Positions 1-10,463 are shown, numbered from the stretch's first letter. The stretch: 64,000 nt of DNA from Mycolicibacterium hassiacum DSM 44199 (GCF_900603025.1 NZ_LR026975.1:3782001-3846000), one strand, 5' to 3'. Notes: generated from the letters alone by a model not told the origin. Program-made: numbers and translations.

Positions 1-202
1 CGCCGGCGAAGAACGTCTTCTTGGCGCTGGTGATCACCACACCGGTGATCGAATCCTTCTCGGCCACAAGGCGTTCCACGGCGTTGTGCATGGACTCCTT
101 GTAGTGCTCGTTCATCACGTTGGCCGAGCCGGTCGGGTCGTCCAGCGTCAGCGTGACGATGCCGTCGGCGTCCTTGTCCCACTTGATGGTGTTCTCTGCC
201 AT
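1..202 (-). CDS. fadB: 3-hydroxyacyl-CoA dehydrogenase/enoyl-CoA hydratase FadB, N-terminal fragment
   Basis: Only the first 67 codons are inside the window. They read as the crotonase-type start of the large alpha subunit of a trifunctional fatty-acid beta-oxidation complex: [14 protein letters not shown], then a VTLTLDDP stretch and [13 protein letters not shown], which leads into the oxyanion-hole region of enoyl-CoA hydratases. The ATG is at 200-202. The gene begins 13 bp after the fadA stop on the same strand, so the two are almost certainly one operon, with FadA supplying the thiolase step. The family identity is clear; the dehydrogenase half lies outside the window and cannot be inspected. 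Confidence 0.85.
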   Translation of the reverse strand, partial: MAENTIKWDKDADGIVTLTLDDPTGSANVMNEHYKESMHNAVERLVAEKDSITGVVITSAKKTFFAG

Positions 203-215
203 GGTGTCAGGCCTC

Positions 216-1427
<1,212 letters not shown>

Positions 1428-1589
1428 GAAGATGCTTCCTGTTCAGATGGGATTGTCGGGAGCCTCGTCACCCGGGCGGGCGTCCTCTGCGGGCCAGCGT
1501 AACAGTTCAATCAACCTGTTGGTCGGGAGGTGGCGGACGAGACTGCACCCGGGTTGGCGGGGCCGCGGGACGGAAACAGAAATCGCAGG

Positions 1590-2612
1590 TCAGGCCGACT
1601 GGCGGGGGTGGATGACGTCGGCGGTGAGCTCGGCCAGCACCCGGCCCGACACGAGACCCCACGACATCGCCAGCGACACGCACGACGCCCGGTTGGTGGC
1701 GCCCAGCTTCGCGATCGCGTTCTCGATGTGGTGGCCGGCGGTGCGTGCGCTGATGAACAGCCGGGCGGCGATGTCGTTGGTGGTCATGCCGCAGGCGGCG
1801 AGGGTGAGCACGTCGAGCTCGCGCGGGGTGATGCCCATCGGCAGGTCGGCCCGGCTGACCAGCAGCAGCGCGTGCAGGCTGTCGCCGCGGTAGCGGGGTG
1901 CGGTGCTGAGGTGGCGCACGTGCAGCCAGGAGGTCCCGTCGTGCCAGCGGGTCACCTCCGGCCGCAGCGGCGACATCGGTCCCCGGGTCGCGGTGGCCAT
2001 CTCGGCGATAAGTGCGGGGTCCAGCGGCGCCTCGAACCCCGAGCCCATCCGCAGCAGGTGGGAGCGACCCAGCCCGTCGACGGCCCAGGCCTGCGCGTCG
2101 GGCGCGAGCAGTTCGGCCACCAGCCGCGGACGCAGCGAGAAGTCCAGCTGTTCGGCCATCTGTCGGCGCAGCATGTTGATCTCGGCGACGTCGTCATCAC
2201 TGGGATAGCGCGGGTCGTCGCAGTTGACGTGGATGGTGCCCGCCAACGTGCCGTCGGCGGTGACCAACCGCGCCGACAGCCCCTCGTCGAACCCGGCCGG
2301 GCGGAACACCCCGGTCACCGAATAGGTGCTGCGGTAGTTCGGGAAGTCACGCCATCGCAGCGCGCCGAGATTCTTGCGCCGCATCTCGTCGTAGAGCGGG
2401 TCGTGATCGATGAACCAGGTGTTGAGGTGGTTCATCACCTGTTCGGGATAGTCGTGGTTGACGACCGTCACATGGGTGCGCGCGATCGGGTCCCACAACG
2501 AGATGGCCGACGCCGACGACCTCGCCCGGGCGGACAACGCATCGAGCAGCTCGTGCGCGCGTGTCTCGATGTCGACCGTGCTGTCGAGCACCTGTCCGTA
2601 CGTGCCAGTCAT
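1590..2612 (-). CDS. LuxR-type transcriptional regulator beside the urease operon
   Basis: A 340-residue protein with a C-terminal LuxR/GerE helix-turn-helix at about residues 259-320 (ITPRELDVLTLAACG, then NDIAARLFIS and HHIENAIAKLGA). The N-terminal 240 residues look like a sensor domain and contain no receiver phosphoacceptor pattern that I recognise. The chosen ATG (2610-2612) gives MTGTYGQVLDS; upstream in-frame codons read as non-coding. It is transcribed away from urtA and the urease genes, with 222 bp between the starts. That suggests it controls the urea genes, perhaps in response to urea or an amide bound elsewhere. The ligand is unknown. fadA follows downstream on the same strand after 162 bp. 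Confidence 0.8.
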   Translation of the reverse strand: MTGTYGQVLDSTVDIETRAHELLDALSARARSSASAISLWDPIARTHVTVVNHDYPEQVMNHLNTWFIDHDPLYDEMRRKNLGALRWRDFPNYRSTYSVTGVFRPAGFDEGLSARLVTADGTLAGTIHVNCDDPRYPSDDDVAEINMLRRQMAEQLDFSLRPRLVAELLAPDAQAWAVDGLGRSHLLRMGSGFEAPLDPALIAEMATATRGPMSPLRPEVTRWHDGTSWLHVRHLSTAPRYRGDSLHALLLVSRADLPMGITPRELDVLTLAACGMTTNDIAARLFISARTAGHHIENAIAKLGATNRASCVSLAMSWGLVSGRVLAELTADVIHPRQSA

Positions 2613-2724
2613 CGCCGATGCCTCACGCTGAGATCTGTCCGCCACATCATCGGCAGCGGACGTTTCGGCAGTGTTTCGGCGCTGCTTCAGCGACGCTACA
2701 GCCCGCAATGCGGATCGAGCGGAA

Positions 2725-2742
2725 ATGGGAGATTTCTCCCAT
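2725..2742. promoter_or_regulatory. Perfect inverted repeat between luxR and urtA
   Basis: ATGGGAGATTTCTCCCAT has two exact 8-bp arms around a 2-bp centre. It lies in the 222-bp divergent region, 93 bp before urtA and 113 bp before luxR, which suits an operator for the LuxR protein or another dimeric regulator. The palindrome is seen directly; the binding protein is inference. Confidence 0.5.
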
Positions 2743-2834
2743 AGCCCCGGTCGCGCACCGCTTCCTACGCTGACCCCCATCCGACGGCACACCGGCGTGC
2801 CCGACAGGTTCATCAAAGACGAAAGTGCGCCAAC

Positions 2835-4088
2835 ATGTTTGGGACATCGAAAGGTAACTCTCGCCGGTTGGGTGTCGCGCTGCTGGTAGCGGCGATGCTG
2901 GCCGCGGGCTGCGGCGGCCGCGCCGGTGACACCGAAGCGGCCGGAGCGGAAAGCTGTGTGGACACCTCCGGCGACACCGTCAAGGTCGGCGCGATCAACT
3001 CGCTGTCGGGCGGGTTGGCGGTCAGCGAATCGGTGATCCGCGATGCGATCGTGCTGGCGGTCGAGCAGATCAACGCCTCCGGCGGGGTGCTGGGCAAACA
3101 GCTGAAGCTGATCGGCGAGGACGGCGCGTCCGAACCCACGATCTTCGCCGAGAAGGCCCAGAAGCTGATCCACTCCGATTGTGTGGCAGCGGTTTTCGGG
3201 GGCTACACCTCGGCGAGCCGCAAAGCCATGCTGCCGGTGTTCGAGGACGCCAATGCGTTGCTGTACTACGGGCAGCAGTACGAGGGGCTGGAGAGCTCGC
3301 CGAACATCTTCTACACCGGGGCCACCACCAACCAGCAGATCATTCCGGCGCTGGACTATCTGAAGCAGCAGGGCGTCAAATCGCTGTATCTGGTGGGCAG
3401 CGACTACGTGTTCCCGCGCACCTCGAACGCGATCGTCAAGGCCTACGCACAGGCCAACGGCATCGAGATCAAGGGCGAGGACTACACGCCGCTGGGTAGC
3501 ACGGACTTCTCCACCATCGTCAACAAGATCCGCGCCGCCGGCGCCGACGCGGTGTTCAACGTCGTGGTCGGCGATTCGCTGGTCGCGTTCTTCCGCGAGT
3601 ACCGCAACTCGGGCCTGACGCCGGAGACCATGCCGGTGATGTCGATGTGCGTCGGCGAGGAGGAGGTGCGCAGCATCGGCCCCGACATCCTGGCCGGGCA
3701 GCTCGCGTCGTGGAACTACTACCAGACCGTCGACTCCCCGCAGAACAAGAAGTTCGTCGCCGACTTCAAGCAGCGGTTCGGCGCGGACCGGGTGACCTCG
3801 GACCCGATGGAGTCCGCCTACACCGCGGTTTTGTTGTGGAAGGCCACGGTGGAGAAGGCCGGCTCGTTCGCGGTCCCCGATATCCAGGAGGCCGCCGACG
3901 GGATCACCGTCGACAGCCCCGAGGGACCGGTCAGCATCAACGGCGCCAACCATCACGTGACCAAGACCGCGCGCATCGGCCGGGTCGGCCCGGACGGCCT
4001 GATCTATTCGGTGTGGGAGTCGCCGGCGCCGATCGACCCCGATCCGTTCCTGGACGCGTATCCGTGGGCTGAGGGAATCACGGGCTGA
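2835..4088 (+). CDS. urtA: UrtA-like urea/amide ABC-transporter substrate-binding lipoprotein
   Basis: A 417-residue periplasmic-binding-fold (type I, leucine/amide family) lipoprotein. The signal peptide ends in a lipobox, LAAGC, with lipidated Cys26. The mature part has the UrtA/FmdD/AmiC signature blocks: [68 protein letters not shown] and [14 protein letters not shown]. It probably binds urea or a short-chain amide at the cell surface. The gene leads the urease operon and ends 5 bp before ureAB. No urtBCDE permease or ATPase genes occur in the window, so it either works with a transporter encoded elsewhere or acts as a sensor. UrtA is the best name; an amide-binding paralogue is possible. 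Confidence 0.85.
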   Translation: MFGTSKGNSRRLGVALLVAAMLAAGCGGRAGDTEAAGAESCVDTSGDTVKVGAINSLSGGLAVSESVIRDAIVLAVEQINASGGVLGKQLKLIGEDGASEPTIFAEKAQKLIHSDCVAAVFGGYTSASRKAMLPVFEDANALLYYGQQYEGLESSPNIFYTGATTNQQIIPALDYLKQQGVKSLYLVGSDYVFPRTSNAIVKAYAQANGIEIKGEDYTPLGSTDFSTIVNKIRAAGADAVFNVVVGDSLVAFFREYRNSGLTPETMPVMSMCVGEEEVRSIGPDILAGQLASWNYYQTVDSPQNKKFVADFKQRFGADRVTSDPMESAYTAVLLWKATVEKAGSFAVPDIQEAADGITVDSPEGPVSINGANHHVTKTARIGRVGPDGLIYSVWESPAPIDPDPFLDAYPWAEGITG

Positions 4089-4093
4089 CGGTC

Positions 4094-4795
4094 ATGCATC
4101 TGACACCGAAGGACGAGGACCGACTGCTGCTGTTCTTGGCGGCCGAACTGGCGCGCAAGCGCCGGGCGGCCGGGCTGAAACTGACCTACGCCGAAGCCCG
4201 GGCGCTGATCGCCGACGAGGTGTGCGAGGCCGCCCGGGCCGGCGCGACGGTCGCCGAGGCCGCCGCGCACGGCGCCTCGATCCTCACCGAGGACGACGTA
4301 CTGCCCGGTGTGGCAACGCTGTTGGGCTCGGTGCAGGTCGAGGCGTTCTTCGAGGACGGCCAGAAGCTGGTCACCGTGCACGACGCGATCCGCCCCGGCA
4401 CGGGATCCGGCGACAACAGCGACGTCACACCGGGCGAGATCCTGCCCGCCGACGGCGAACTGGAGCTCAACGCGGGCCGGCGCACCGTCACGCTGAAGGT
4501 CGACAACACCGGCGACCGCCCGATCCAGGTCGGCTCGCACTTCCACTTCTTCGAGGTGAACCGGGCGCTGCGATTCGACCGGGCGGCGAGCTTCGGCATG
4601 CGGCTCGACATTCCGTCCGGCACCGCGGTGCGGTTCGAACCCGGGGAGACCCAGGAGGTCACCCTGACCAGCTACGGCGGAGCGCGAACCGTGGTGGGAC
4701 AGAACGACATCACCAACGGTGCGACCGACGGCACTCCGAGCGCGCAGGTGCTGGACCGGCTGCGCACCCAGGGCTTCTTGGACACGGCGAGTTGA
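4094..4795 (+). CDS. ureAB: Urease gamma-beta fusion subunit
   Basis: One 233-residue chain joins the two small urease subunits. Residues 1-100 are UreA-like ([20 protein letters not shown], the [14 protein letters not shown] block, EDDVLPGV). After a short linker, residues about 129-225 are UreB-like ([36 protein letters not shown]). Most bacteria, including M. tuberculosis, encode these separately; fused forms are known in Helicobacter and some actinobacteria. The protein assembles with UreC into the cytoplasmic nickel urease. It starts 5 bp after urtA and ends 1 bp before ureC, so expression is coupled. The fusion is continuous in sequence and shows no sign of a frameshift. Confidence 0.95.
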   Translation: MHLTPKDEDRLLLFLAAELARKRRAAGLKLTYAEARALIADEVCEAARAGATVAEAAAHGASILTEDDVLPGVATLLGSVQVEAFFEDGQKLVTVHDAIRPGTGSGDNSDVTPGEILPADGELELNAGRRTVTLKVDNTGDRPIQVGSHFHFFEVNRALRFDRAASFGMRLDIPSGTAVRFEPGETQEVTLTSYGGARTVVGQNDITNGATDGTPSAQVLDRLRTQGFLDTAS

Positions 4796-4796
4796 C

Positions 4797-6512
4797 ATGG
4801 CATACCGAATCTCTCGACGGCGTTACGCCGAACTGTACGGACCGACGACCGGTGACCGGATCCGGTTGGCCGACACCGAACTGCTGGCGAAGATCGAGCA
4901 CGACGCGACCGTCTACGGCGACGAGTCGGTGTTCGGCGGCGGCAAGACCATGCGCGAGGGCATGGCGGTGCACGGCGACGTCACCAACGCCGACGGCGCG
5001 CTGGACTTCGTCATCACCAACGTCGTGATCATCGACCCCGTGCTGGGAATCCGCAAGGCCGACATCGGGATCCGCGACGGACGCATCGCCGGGATCGGCA
5101 AGTCCGGCAACCCCCGGACCCAGGACGGGGTGGATCCGGACCTGGTGATCGGCGCCGGCACCGACATCCGCTCCGGTGAGGGCCTGATCGCCACCGCCGG
5201 CGCCATCGACGTGCACGTGCACTTCGACAGCGCCGGGCTGGTCGAGGAGGCCATCGCCAGCGGGGTCACCACCATGATCGGCGGCGGGCTGGGACCGGTG
5301 ACCGTCGGCATCACCTCCTCGGGGCCGAACAACCTCGCCCGGATGCTGCGCGCCGGCGAGGCGTTCCCGATGAATTTCGGGTTCATCGCCAACGGCAGCG
5401 CCTCGAGTACCGCGCCGCTGATCGAACAGGGCCTGGCCGGGGCGATCGGCTTCAAGATCCATGAGGACTGGGGCGCGACCCCGGCGGCGATCCGGGCCTC
5501 GCTGGACGCCGGTGACGAGCTGGACCTGCAGGTACAGATCCACACCGACACCCTCAACGAGAGCGGGTTCTTCGAGCACACCATGGCCGCGATCGGCGGC
5601 CGGCCGATCCACACCTACCACGCCGAGGGCGCCGGCGGCGGGCATGCCCCCGACATCATGCGGGTGGTCGGCGAACCGAACTGCCTGCCGTCGTCGACCA
5701 ACCCGACGAATCCGTTCACGCTCAACACCTTCGACGAGCATCTCGACATGGTGATGGTGTGCCATCACCTCAACCCGCGCATCCCCGAGGACGTGGCGTT
5801 CGCCGAGTCGCGGATCCGGCGGGAGACCATCGCCGCCGAGGACGTGCTGCACGATCTGGGCGCGATCTCGGCGATGGGCTCGGATTCGCAGGGCATGGGC
5901 CGGATCGGCGAAACCATCGCGCGGACCTGGCAACTCGCCTCGCATATGCGGGCCACCCGCGGGCCGCTGCCCGCCGACGAGGGCACCGGCGCCGACAACG
6001 CCCGCATCCTGCGCTACGTCGCGAAGCTGACCATCAACCCGGCCCGCATGTTCGGCATCGATCACGAGGTCGGGTCGCTGGAGCCGGGCAAGCTGGCCGA
6101 CATTGTGCTGTGGGAGCCGAAGTTCTTCGGGATCCGCCCGGAGGTGGTGTTCAAGGGCGGGTTCCCGGCCTGGTCGGTGATGGGCGAGGCGAACGCGTCG
6201 CTGATGACCTGCGAACCGCTGCGGTACCGCCCGCAGTGGGCGGCCTACGGACGCACCCCGGCGGATGTGTCGGTCAACTTCGTGGCCACGGCCGCTATCG
6301 ACGCGGGGCTGGCCGACCGATTGGAGCTGCGCACCCCGCTGGTCGCCTGCCGCGGCGCCCGGGCGTTGACGAAAACGGATCTGCTGCACAACGACTACCT
6401 GCCCGAGATCACCATCGAGCCGGACACCTACCGGGTGATCGTCGACGGGCAGCCGTGTGTCAGCACGCCGATGACCCGGGTGCCGCTGGGCCGCCGCTAC
6501 ACCCTCAAGTGA
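4797..6512 (+). CDS. ureC: Urease alpha (catalytic) subunit UreC
   Basis: 571 residues, normal for UreC, hydrolysing urea to ammonia and carbamate. Nickel and active-site residues are complete: His140 and His142 in AIDVHVHF, the carbamylatable Lys220 in [12 protein letters not shown], His249 in [12 protein letters not shown], His275 in [15 protein letters not shown], flap Cys322-His323 in [15 protein letters not shown], and Asp363 in GSDSQGMGR. The segment after the first His pair reads [10 protein letters not shown] and [14 protein letters not shown] rather than the more usual ICPQ and TGTNATT forms, so this UreC belongs to a divergent branch. The ATG at 4797 follows the ureAB stop by one base. 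Catalytic competence is inferred from the intact ligands. Confidence 0.97.
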   Translation: MAYRISRRRYAELYGPTTGDRIRLADTELLAKIEHDATVYGDESVFGGGKTMREGMAVHGDVTNADGALDFVITNVVIIDPVLGIRKADIGIRDGRIAGIGKSGNPRTQDGVDPDLVIGAGTDIRSGEGLIATAGAIDVHVHFDSAGLVEEAIASGVTTMIGGGLGPVTVGITSSGPNNLARMLRAGEAFPMNFGFIANGSASSTAPLIEQGLAGAIGFKIHEDWGATPAAIRASLDAGDELDLQVQIHTDTLNESGFFEHTMAAIGGRPIHTYHAEGAGGGHAPDIMRVVGEPNCLPSSTNPTNPFTLNTFDEHLDMVMVCHHLNPRIPEDVAFAESRIRRETIAAEDVLHDLGAISAMGSDSQGMGRIGETIARTWQLASHMRATRGPLPADEGTGADNARILRYVAKLTINPARMFGIDHEVGSLEPGKLADIVLWEPKFFGIRPEVVFKGGFPAWSVMGEANASLMTCEPLRYRPQWAAYGRTPADVSVNFVATAAIDAGLADRLELRTPLVACRGARALTKTDLLHNDYLPEITIEPDTYRVIVDGQPCVSTPMTRVPLGRRYTLK

Positions 6513-6525
6513 GCTGGAGGACACC

Positions 6526-7146
6526 ATGAGCGAGGTGATACGGATCGGGATCGGGGGGCCGGTCGGATCGGGCAAGACCCGGCTGGTCGAAACCCTGGTC
6601 CCGCGGCTTCAGCGGGCCGGGGTGAGCACCGCGGTGATCACCAACGACCTGGTCACCGACGAGGATGCGCAGCGGGTGCGGCGCAGTGGGGTGATCGACC
6701 CGGCCCGGGTGTTGGCGGTGGAGACCGGCGCCTGCCCGCACACCGCGATCCGCGAGGATCCGTCTGCGAATCTTGCTGCGGCACAACGGCTGTGTGCCCA
6801 GTTCGACGATCTCGACGTAATCCTCATCGAATCCGGCGGGGACAACCTGGCGGCCACCTTCACCTCGGATCTGGTCGACTACTGGGTGTTCGTGATCGAC
6901 ACCGCCGCCGGTGACGACATCCCCCGCAAGAAGGGGATCGGCCTGCTGCAGGCGGATCTGCTGGTGGTCAACAAGATCGACCTGGCCCCGCTGGTCGGCG
7001 CCGATCTGGACCGGATGCGCCGCGACTGCGGCGCCATCCGGCCCACCAAACCGACGGTGTTCACCGATCTGCGGTCCGGCGCGGGGCTCGACGAGCTGAC
7101 CCGGGCGCTGATCGACGGCGCGATGCTGCCGGTGGCCGCCCGATGA
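6526..7146 (+). CDS. ureG: Urease accessory GTPase UreG
   Basis: A 206-residue SIMIBI GTPase that powers nickel insertion into apo-urease. Visible motifs are the P-loop GGPVGSGKT (residues 10-18), the nickel-binding Cys70-Pro-His72 in [13 protein letters not shown], the [11 protein letters not shown] switch block, and the NKID base-recognition motif at 149-152. It starts 13 bp after ureC behind a GGAGG ribosome site and overlaps ureD by four bases (ATGA). The gene order here, G-D-E-F after C, differs from the common E-F-G-D order and from the F-G-D order of M. tuberculosis. Confidence 0.96.
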   Translation: MSEVIRIGIGGPVGSGKTRLVETLVPRLQRAGVSTAVITNDLVTDEDAQRVRRSGVIDPARVLAVETGACPHTAIREDPSANLAAAQRLCAQFDDLDVILIESGGDNLAATFTSDLVDYWVFVIDTAAGDDIPRKKGIGLLQADLLVVNKIDLAPLVGADLDRMRRDCGAIRPTKPTVFTDLRSGAGLDELTRALIDGAMLPVAAR

Positions 7147-7982
7147 CCAGGGCCGCGGTGCTCCCGGGTGAGCTCACGGTCGAGGTGGTCGCCGACGCCG
7201 CGGGCCGCACCCGCACGGCCACACTGCGGCAGAGCTACCCGCAGCGGGTCACCGCGCCGATGTACTGCGACCCCGACTATCCCGGCGCGGCGCTGCTGTG
7301 CGTGCAAAGCCCCAGTGGCGGGGCGTTTCCCGACGACGACCTGCGCACCGCGGTGCGGGTCCGGCGCGGCGGTCACCTGCGACTGACCACCCAGGCCGCC
7401 ACCGCGGTGTTCGCCGGCGACGGGCCGGGGGCCCGGCACCGCGTCGACGTCACCGTCGACCCGACCGCGGTGCTGGAGTACTTCCCGGGCACCGTCATCC
7501 CCCACACCGACTCGGCGCTGCGTCAGCGGGTCGACGTCGACGTCGCGGCCGGCGGTGTGTACCTGGGCTGGGAGGCCGTCGCGGCCGGCCGGATCGCCCA
7601 CGGTGAGCGGTTCGGCTACGCCTGCTACGACACCGCCCTGGTGCTGCGCGTCGACGGCGCCGTGGTGGCCCGGGACCGGCAGGTCATCGCGCCGGCCACC
7701 GGCTATCCGGCGCATCTCGTCGACGGCGACTACCTCGCCACGTTCGTCGCGGCCGCTCCCGGCCGGGACGTCGAAGCGGTGCTGCGCCGGGTGCGGGCGG
7801 CGCTCGACGAGGTTCCCGGCTGCCACGGCGGGGCGAGCCCGCTGCCCGCCGACACCGGGGTGTTCGTCCGGCTCACCGCCGAGGCGGCCCCCGCCCTGCA
7901 CCACGCCCGCGAACTGCTGTTCACCGCGGCCCGCAACCAGCTGGTTCCCAAACCGGAAAGGTGTGCGAAAAATGTTGGCTGA
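7143..7982 (+). CDS. ureD: Urease accessory scaffold protein UreD (UreH)
   Basis: 279 residues of the UreD/UreH family, which binds apo-urease and passes nickel from UreG through an internal tunnel. Recognisable blocks include [48 protein letters not shown], and [11 protein letters not shown] followed by [10 protein letters not shown]. It shares an ATGA start/stop overlap with ureG and runs 11 bp into ureE, so translation across G-D-E is coupled. The family is divergent in sequence, but position and motifs make the assignment secure. Confidence 0.9.
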   Translation: MTRAAVLPGELTVEVVADAAGRTRTATLRQSYPQRVTAPMYCDPDYPGAALLCVQSPSGGAFPDDDLRTAVRVRRGGHLRLTTQAATAVFAGDGPGARHRVDVTVDPTAVLEYFPGTVIPHTDSALRQRVDVDVAAGGVYLGWEAVAAGRIAHGERFGYACYDTALVLRVDGAVVARDRQVIAPATGYPAHLVDGDYLATFVAAAPGRDVEAVLRRVRAALDEVPGCHGGASPLPADTGVFVRLTAEAAPALHHARELLFTAARNQLVPKPERCAKNVG

Positions 7983-8565
7983 GCGCATATTCGGTGATGC
8001 CGCCGAGGAGCGGTTCCGCGGACGGCGGCGGCACTACGTCGACGTCGGCTGGGGCGACGCCGGTAAGCACCGCCAGCGGGTGGTCGCCGACACCGGGGTC
8101 GAGGTGCGGATCATGATGCCCCGCGGGACGTTCCTGCGGGACGGCGCGGTGATCGCGGACGACGGTACGCAGATCGTGGTGGTGCGCCGGCCGCCGGAGC
8201 CGGCGGTCACGGTGCGCTTCGCCGACCACGCCGACGCGGCCGGAGCGCGCCGGATGCTGCTGCTGGGTTACCTGCTGGGCAACCAGCACGCCCCGATCGA
8301 CGTCGACGACGAACGGCTGGCCGCCCCGCTGTTCATCAGCGAACAGGCCGCTCGCGAGCTGTTGGCCGAGCTCGGTGTCACCGGCACGGTCGGGGCGGCG
8401 GTGCTGGCCGCCGGCGGCTGGTCGCGCACCTCGGCGAGCGTCCACACCCACCCCCATACCCACGACCCCGCCCAAGCCCATGCCCACGGTGCCTCCCCCG
8501 CCCATGCCCACAGTGCCTCCCCCGCCCATGCCCACAGTGCCTCCCCCGCCCATGCCCACCCGTGA
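7972..8565 (+). CDS. ureE: Urease nickel chaperone UreE with histidine-rich tail
   Basis: A 197-residue nickel-delivery chaperone. The N-terminal peptide-binding part (to about 75) is followed by the metal-binding domain with the conserved GNQHAPID block (His106). From about residue 158 the tail is histidine-rich (12 His in 40 residues), made of HTHPHTHD and then three near-identical HAHSASPA-type repeats. These would store or buffer Ni(II). The ATG at 7972 overlaps the ureD end by 11 bp. The tail-coding DNA is a 24-bp tandem repeat that also holds the start codons of ureF in another frame. Confidence 0.92.
   Translation: MLAERIFGDAAEERFRGRRRHYVDVGWGDAGKHRQRVVADTGVEVRIMMPRGTFLRDGAVIADDGTQIVVVRRPPEPAVTVRFADHADAAGARRMLLLGYLLGNQHAPIDVDDERLAAPLFISEQAARELLAELGVTGTVGAAVLAAGGWSRTSASVHTHPHTHDPAQAHAHGASPAHAHSASPAHAHSASPAHAHP
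8489..8560 (+). repeat. 24-bp tandem repeat (3 copies) shared by the ureE tail and ureF start
   Basis: Three consecutive 24-nt units, starting at 8489, 8513 and 8537, differ only at the last base of the third. A partial copy precedes them (about 8474-8488). In the ureE frame each unit gives Ser/Ala-Pro-Ala-His-Ala-His residues. In the ureF frame each carries an ATG followed by PTVPPPP. Because 24 is a multiple of 3, adding or losing units keeps both frames open. Confidence 0.9.
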
Positions 8566-9241
8566 GCACGCGGCACTGGCGCTGTGGCTGCAGGTGCACG
8601 ACTCGGCCTTCCCCACCGGCCGCATGGTGCACAGCCACGGGCTGGAGGAGTGGCTGGCCACCCGGCCGGACGCCACCGGAGACGAGATCGCCGCCGCGGT
8701 GCTGGACTACCTGCGCTACGGCTACGCACCGCTGGACGCCACATTCACCGCAGCCGCCTGGCGGGCCGCACCGGATCCCGGGCGGCTGACCGCGCTGGAC
8801 ACCGAGCTGGGCAGCTACAAGCTTTACGACAACGCCCGGACCGCGTCGATCTCATCGGGCCGCCGACTGGCCGCGACCGTGCGGGAACTCGGGCTGGCCG
8901 GCGACTCGGCCTACCTGGACGCGGTGCTGGCCGGCCACACCCCCGGCCACTGCGCGGTGGTCGAGGGGGCGGTGCAGGCCGGCCTGGGCATCGGGCTGCA
9001 CACCGCTGTGCTCGGCTCGCTGCGGGCGATGCTGGCGTCGCTGCTCAGCGCCGCGGTACGGCTGGGCCGGCTCGGGGCGCTGGCCGGCCAGCGCGCGCAG
9101 GTCCGGGCGGTCGACCTCGTCGTCGACCTCGCCGAGCAGGCCTGCGACCGGCCGATCGACGAGGTGTTCAGCACCGCGCCGGCACTGGACATCAGCGGGA
9201 TGCGCCACGAGACCCGCACCACCCGGCTGTTTCGCACCTGA
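8552..9241 (+). CDS. ureF: Urease accessory protein UreF
   Basis: 229 residues from the last ATG of the repeat tract (MPTREHAALALWLQVHDSAF). This all-helical protein forms the UreF-UreD-UreG activation complex. Family features are LQVHDSAFPTGRMVHSHGLE at the N terminus, GSYKLYDNARTASISSGRR in the middle, and the conserved C-terminal MRHETRTTRLFRT. Three earlier in-frame ATGs (8480, 8504, 8528) would add a proline-rich MPTVPPPP leader; the chosen start gives the usual length and alignment. The first 14 bp overlap ureE in a different frame. This is the last urease gene; dapC starts 29 bp later from its own promoter. Confidence 0.92.
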   Translation: MPTREHAALALWLQVHDSAFPTGRMVHSHGLEEWLATRPDATGDEIAAAVLDYLRYGYAPLDATFTAAAWRAAPDPGRLTALDTELGSYKLYDNARTASISSGRRLAATVRELGLAGDSAYLDAVLAGHTPGHCAVVEGAVQAGLGIGLHTAVLGSLRAMLASLLSAAVRLGRLGALAGQRAQVRAVDLVVDLAEQACDRPIDEVFSTAPALDISGMRHETRTTRLFRT

Positions 9242-9249
9242 GCCGACAG

Positions 9250-9271
9250 CGCTGACTAGGCTCGGTCAGCG
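9250..9271 (+). promoter_or_regulatory. dapC leaderless promoter inside an inverted repeat
   Basis: A TAGGCT -10 hexamer at 9257-9262 sits 8 nt before the GTG of dapC, as expected for a leaderless transcript. Exact 7-bp arms, CGCTGAC (9250-9256) and GTCAGCG (9265-9271), flank the hexamer, so a regulator bound here would block the promoter. The pattern is seen; regulation is inference. Confidence 0.45.
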
Positions 9272-10440
9272 TGACAGTGCGCCGTCTGCAGCCCTACGCG
9301 GTCACGATCTTCGCCGAGATGTCGGCGCTGGCCGCCCGGCTCGGCGCGGTCAACCTGGGGCAGGGCTTCCCCGACGAGGACGGTCCGCCGCAGATGCTCG
9401 AGATCGCGGCGAAGGCGATCGCCGAGGGCGTCAACCAGTACCCGCCCGGGCTGGGCATCGCACCGCTGCGGGAGGCCATCGCCGCGCAGCGGGCCCGCTG
9501 CTACGGCACCGAATACGACCCGGACACCGAGGTGCTGGTGACGGTCGGCGCCACCGAGGCGATCGCCGGGGCGGTGCTCGGCCTGGTGGAACCCGGTTCC
9601 GAAGTGCTGGTGATCGAACCGTTCTACGACTCCTACTCGCCGGTGATCGCGATGGCCGGCTGCCGGCGGCGCGCCGTGCCGCTGATCGCCGACGGGCACG
9701 GCTTCCGCATCGACATCGACGGGCTGCGCCGCGCGATCACGCCCGCGACCCGGGCGCTGATCGTCAACTCCCCGCACAACCCGACCGGCATGGTCGCCGG
9801 CGACGCCGAACTGCGGGCGCTCGCCGAACTGGCCGTGCAGGCCGACCTGCTGGTGATCACCGACGAGGTCTACGAACACCTGGTCTACGACGGCCACCGC
9901 CACATCCCACTGGCGTCCTACCCCGGTATGGCCGACCGCACCGTGACCATCTCCAGCGCCGCCAAGATGTTCAACGTCACCGGCTGGAAGATCGGATGGG
10001 CCTGCGGCACAAAAGATCTCATCGCCGGTGTGCGCGCGGCCAAACAGTACCTGTCCTACGTGGGCGGCGCGCCCTTCCAGCCGGCGGTCGCCCATGCGCT
10101 CAATCACGAACAGCAATGGGTTGCCGCACTGCGCGACTCGCTGCAACAGCGCCGCGACCGCCTGGGTTCGGCGCTGACCGAGTTGGGTTTCGAGGTGCAC
10201 GACAGCTTCGGCACCTATTTCCTGTGCGCCGACCCGCGGCCGCTGGGCTACCACGACAGCGCCTCCTTCTGCGCCGAACTGCCGCACCGCGCCGGGGTGG
10301 CCGCGATTCCGATGTCGGCATTCTGCGATCCCGGCGCCGACCACGCCGACCAGTGGAATCACCTGGTGCGCTTCACGTTCTGCAAGCGCACCGACACCCT
10401 CGACGAGGCGATCCGGCGGCTGGCCGTCCTGCGCCGCTGA
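9271..10440 (+). CDS. dapC: N-succinyldiaminopimelate aminotransferase DapC-like
   Basis: A 389-residue fold-type I (class I/II) PLP aminotransferase. It carries NLGQGFPDEDGP, YPPGLGIAPLREAI, the NSPHNPTG block at 166-173, ITDEVYEHLVYDG, the PLP-binding Lys232 in SSAAKMFNVTGWKIGW, and a C-terminal VRFTFCKRTDTLDEA with the substrate-carboxylate Arg. The best match is mycobacterial DapC of the lysine/diaminopimelate pathway; close relatives also act as methionine or kynurenine aminotransferases. The GTG start follows a leaderless-type promoter. It lies between the urease operon and the allantoin genes, although its usual mycobacterial neighbour is fadA. Confidence 0.85.
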   Translation: MTVRRLQPYAVTIFAEMSALAARLGAVNLGQGFPDEDGPPQMLEIAAKAIAEGVNQYPPGLGIAPLREAIAAQRARCYGTEYDPDTEVLVTVGATEAIAGAVLGLVEPGSEVLVIEPFYDSYSPVIAMAGCRRRAVPLIADGHGFRIDIDGLRRAITPATRALIVNSPHNPTGMVAGDAELRALAELAVQADLLVITDEVYEHLVYDGHRHIPLASYPGMADRTVTISSAAKMFNVTGWKIGWACGTKDLIAGVRAAKQYLSYVGGAPFQPAVAHALNHEQQWVAALRDSLQQRRDRLGSALTELGFEVHDSFGTYFLCADPRPLGYHDSASFCAELPHRAGVAAIPMSAFCDPGADHADQWNHLVRFTFCKRTDTLDEAIRRLAVLRR

Positions 10441-10463
10441 GCCCGATCTGTGACGATGGTCAG

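Noticed and set aside
2613..2834. A GlnR binding box before urtA
   Set aside because: I looked for the GTnAC-n6-GnAAC type spacing expected of actinobacterial GlnR and found no convincing match, although urease is a natural GlnR target.
4094..4795. ureAB as a frameshift or assembly artefact joining two genes
   Set aside because: The linker is in frame, with continuous coding quality, and fused gamma-beta subunits are known. No extra stop or start pair remains between the halves.
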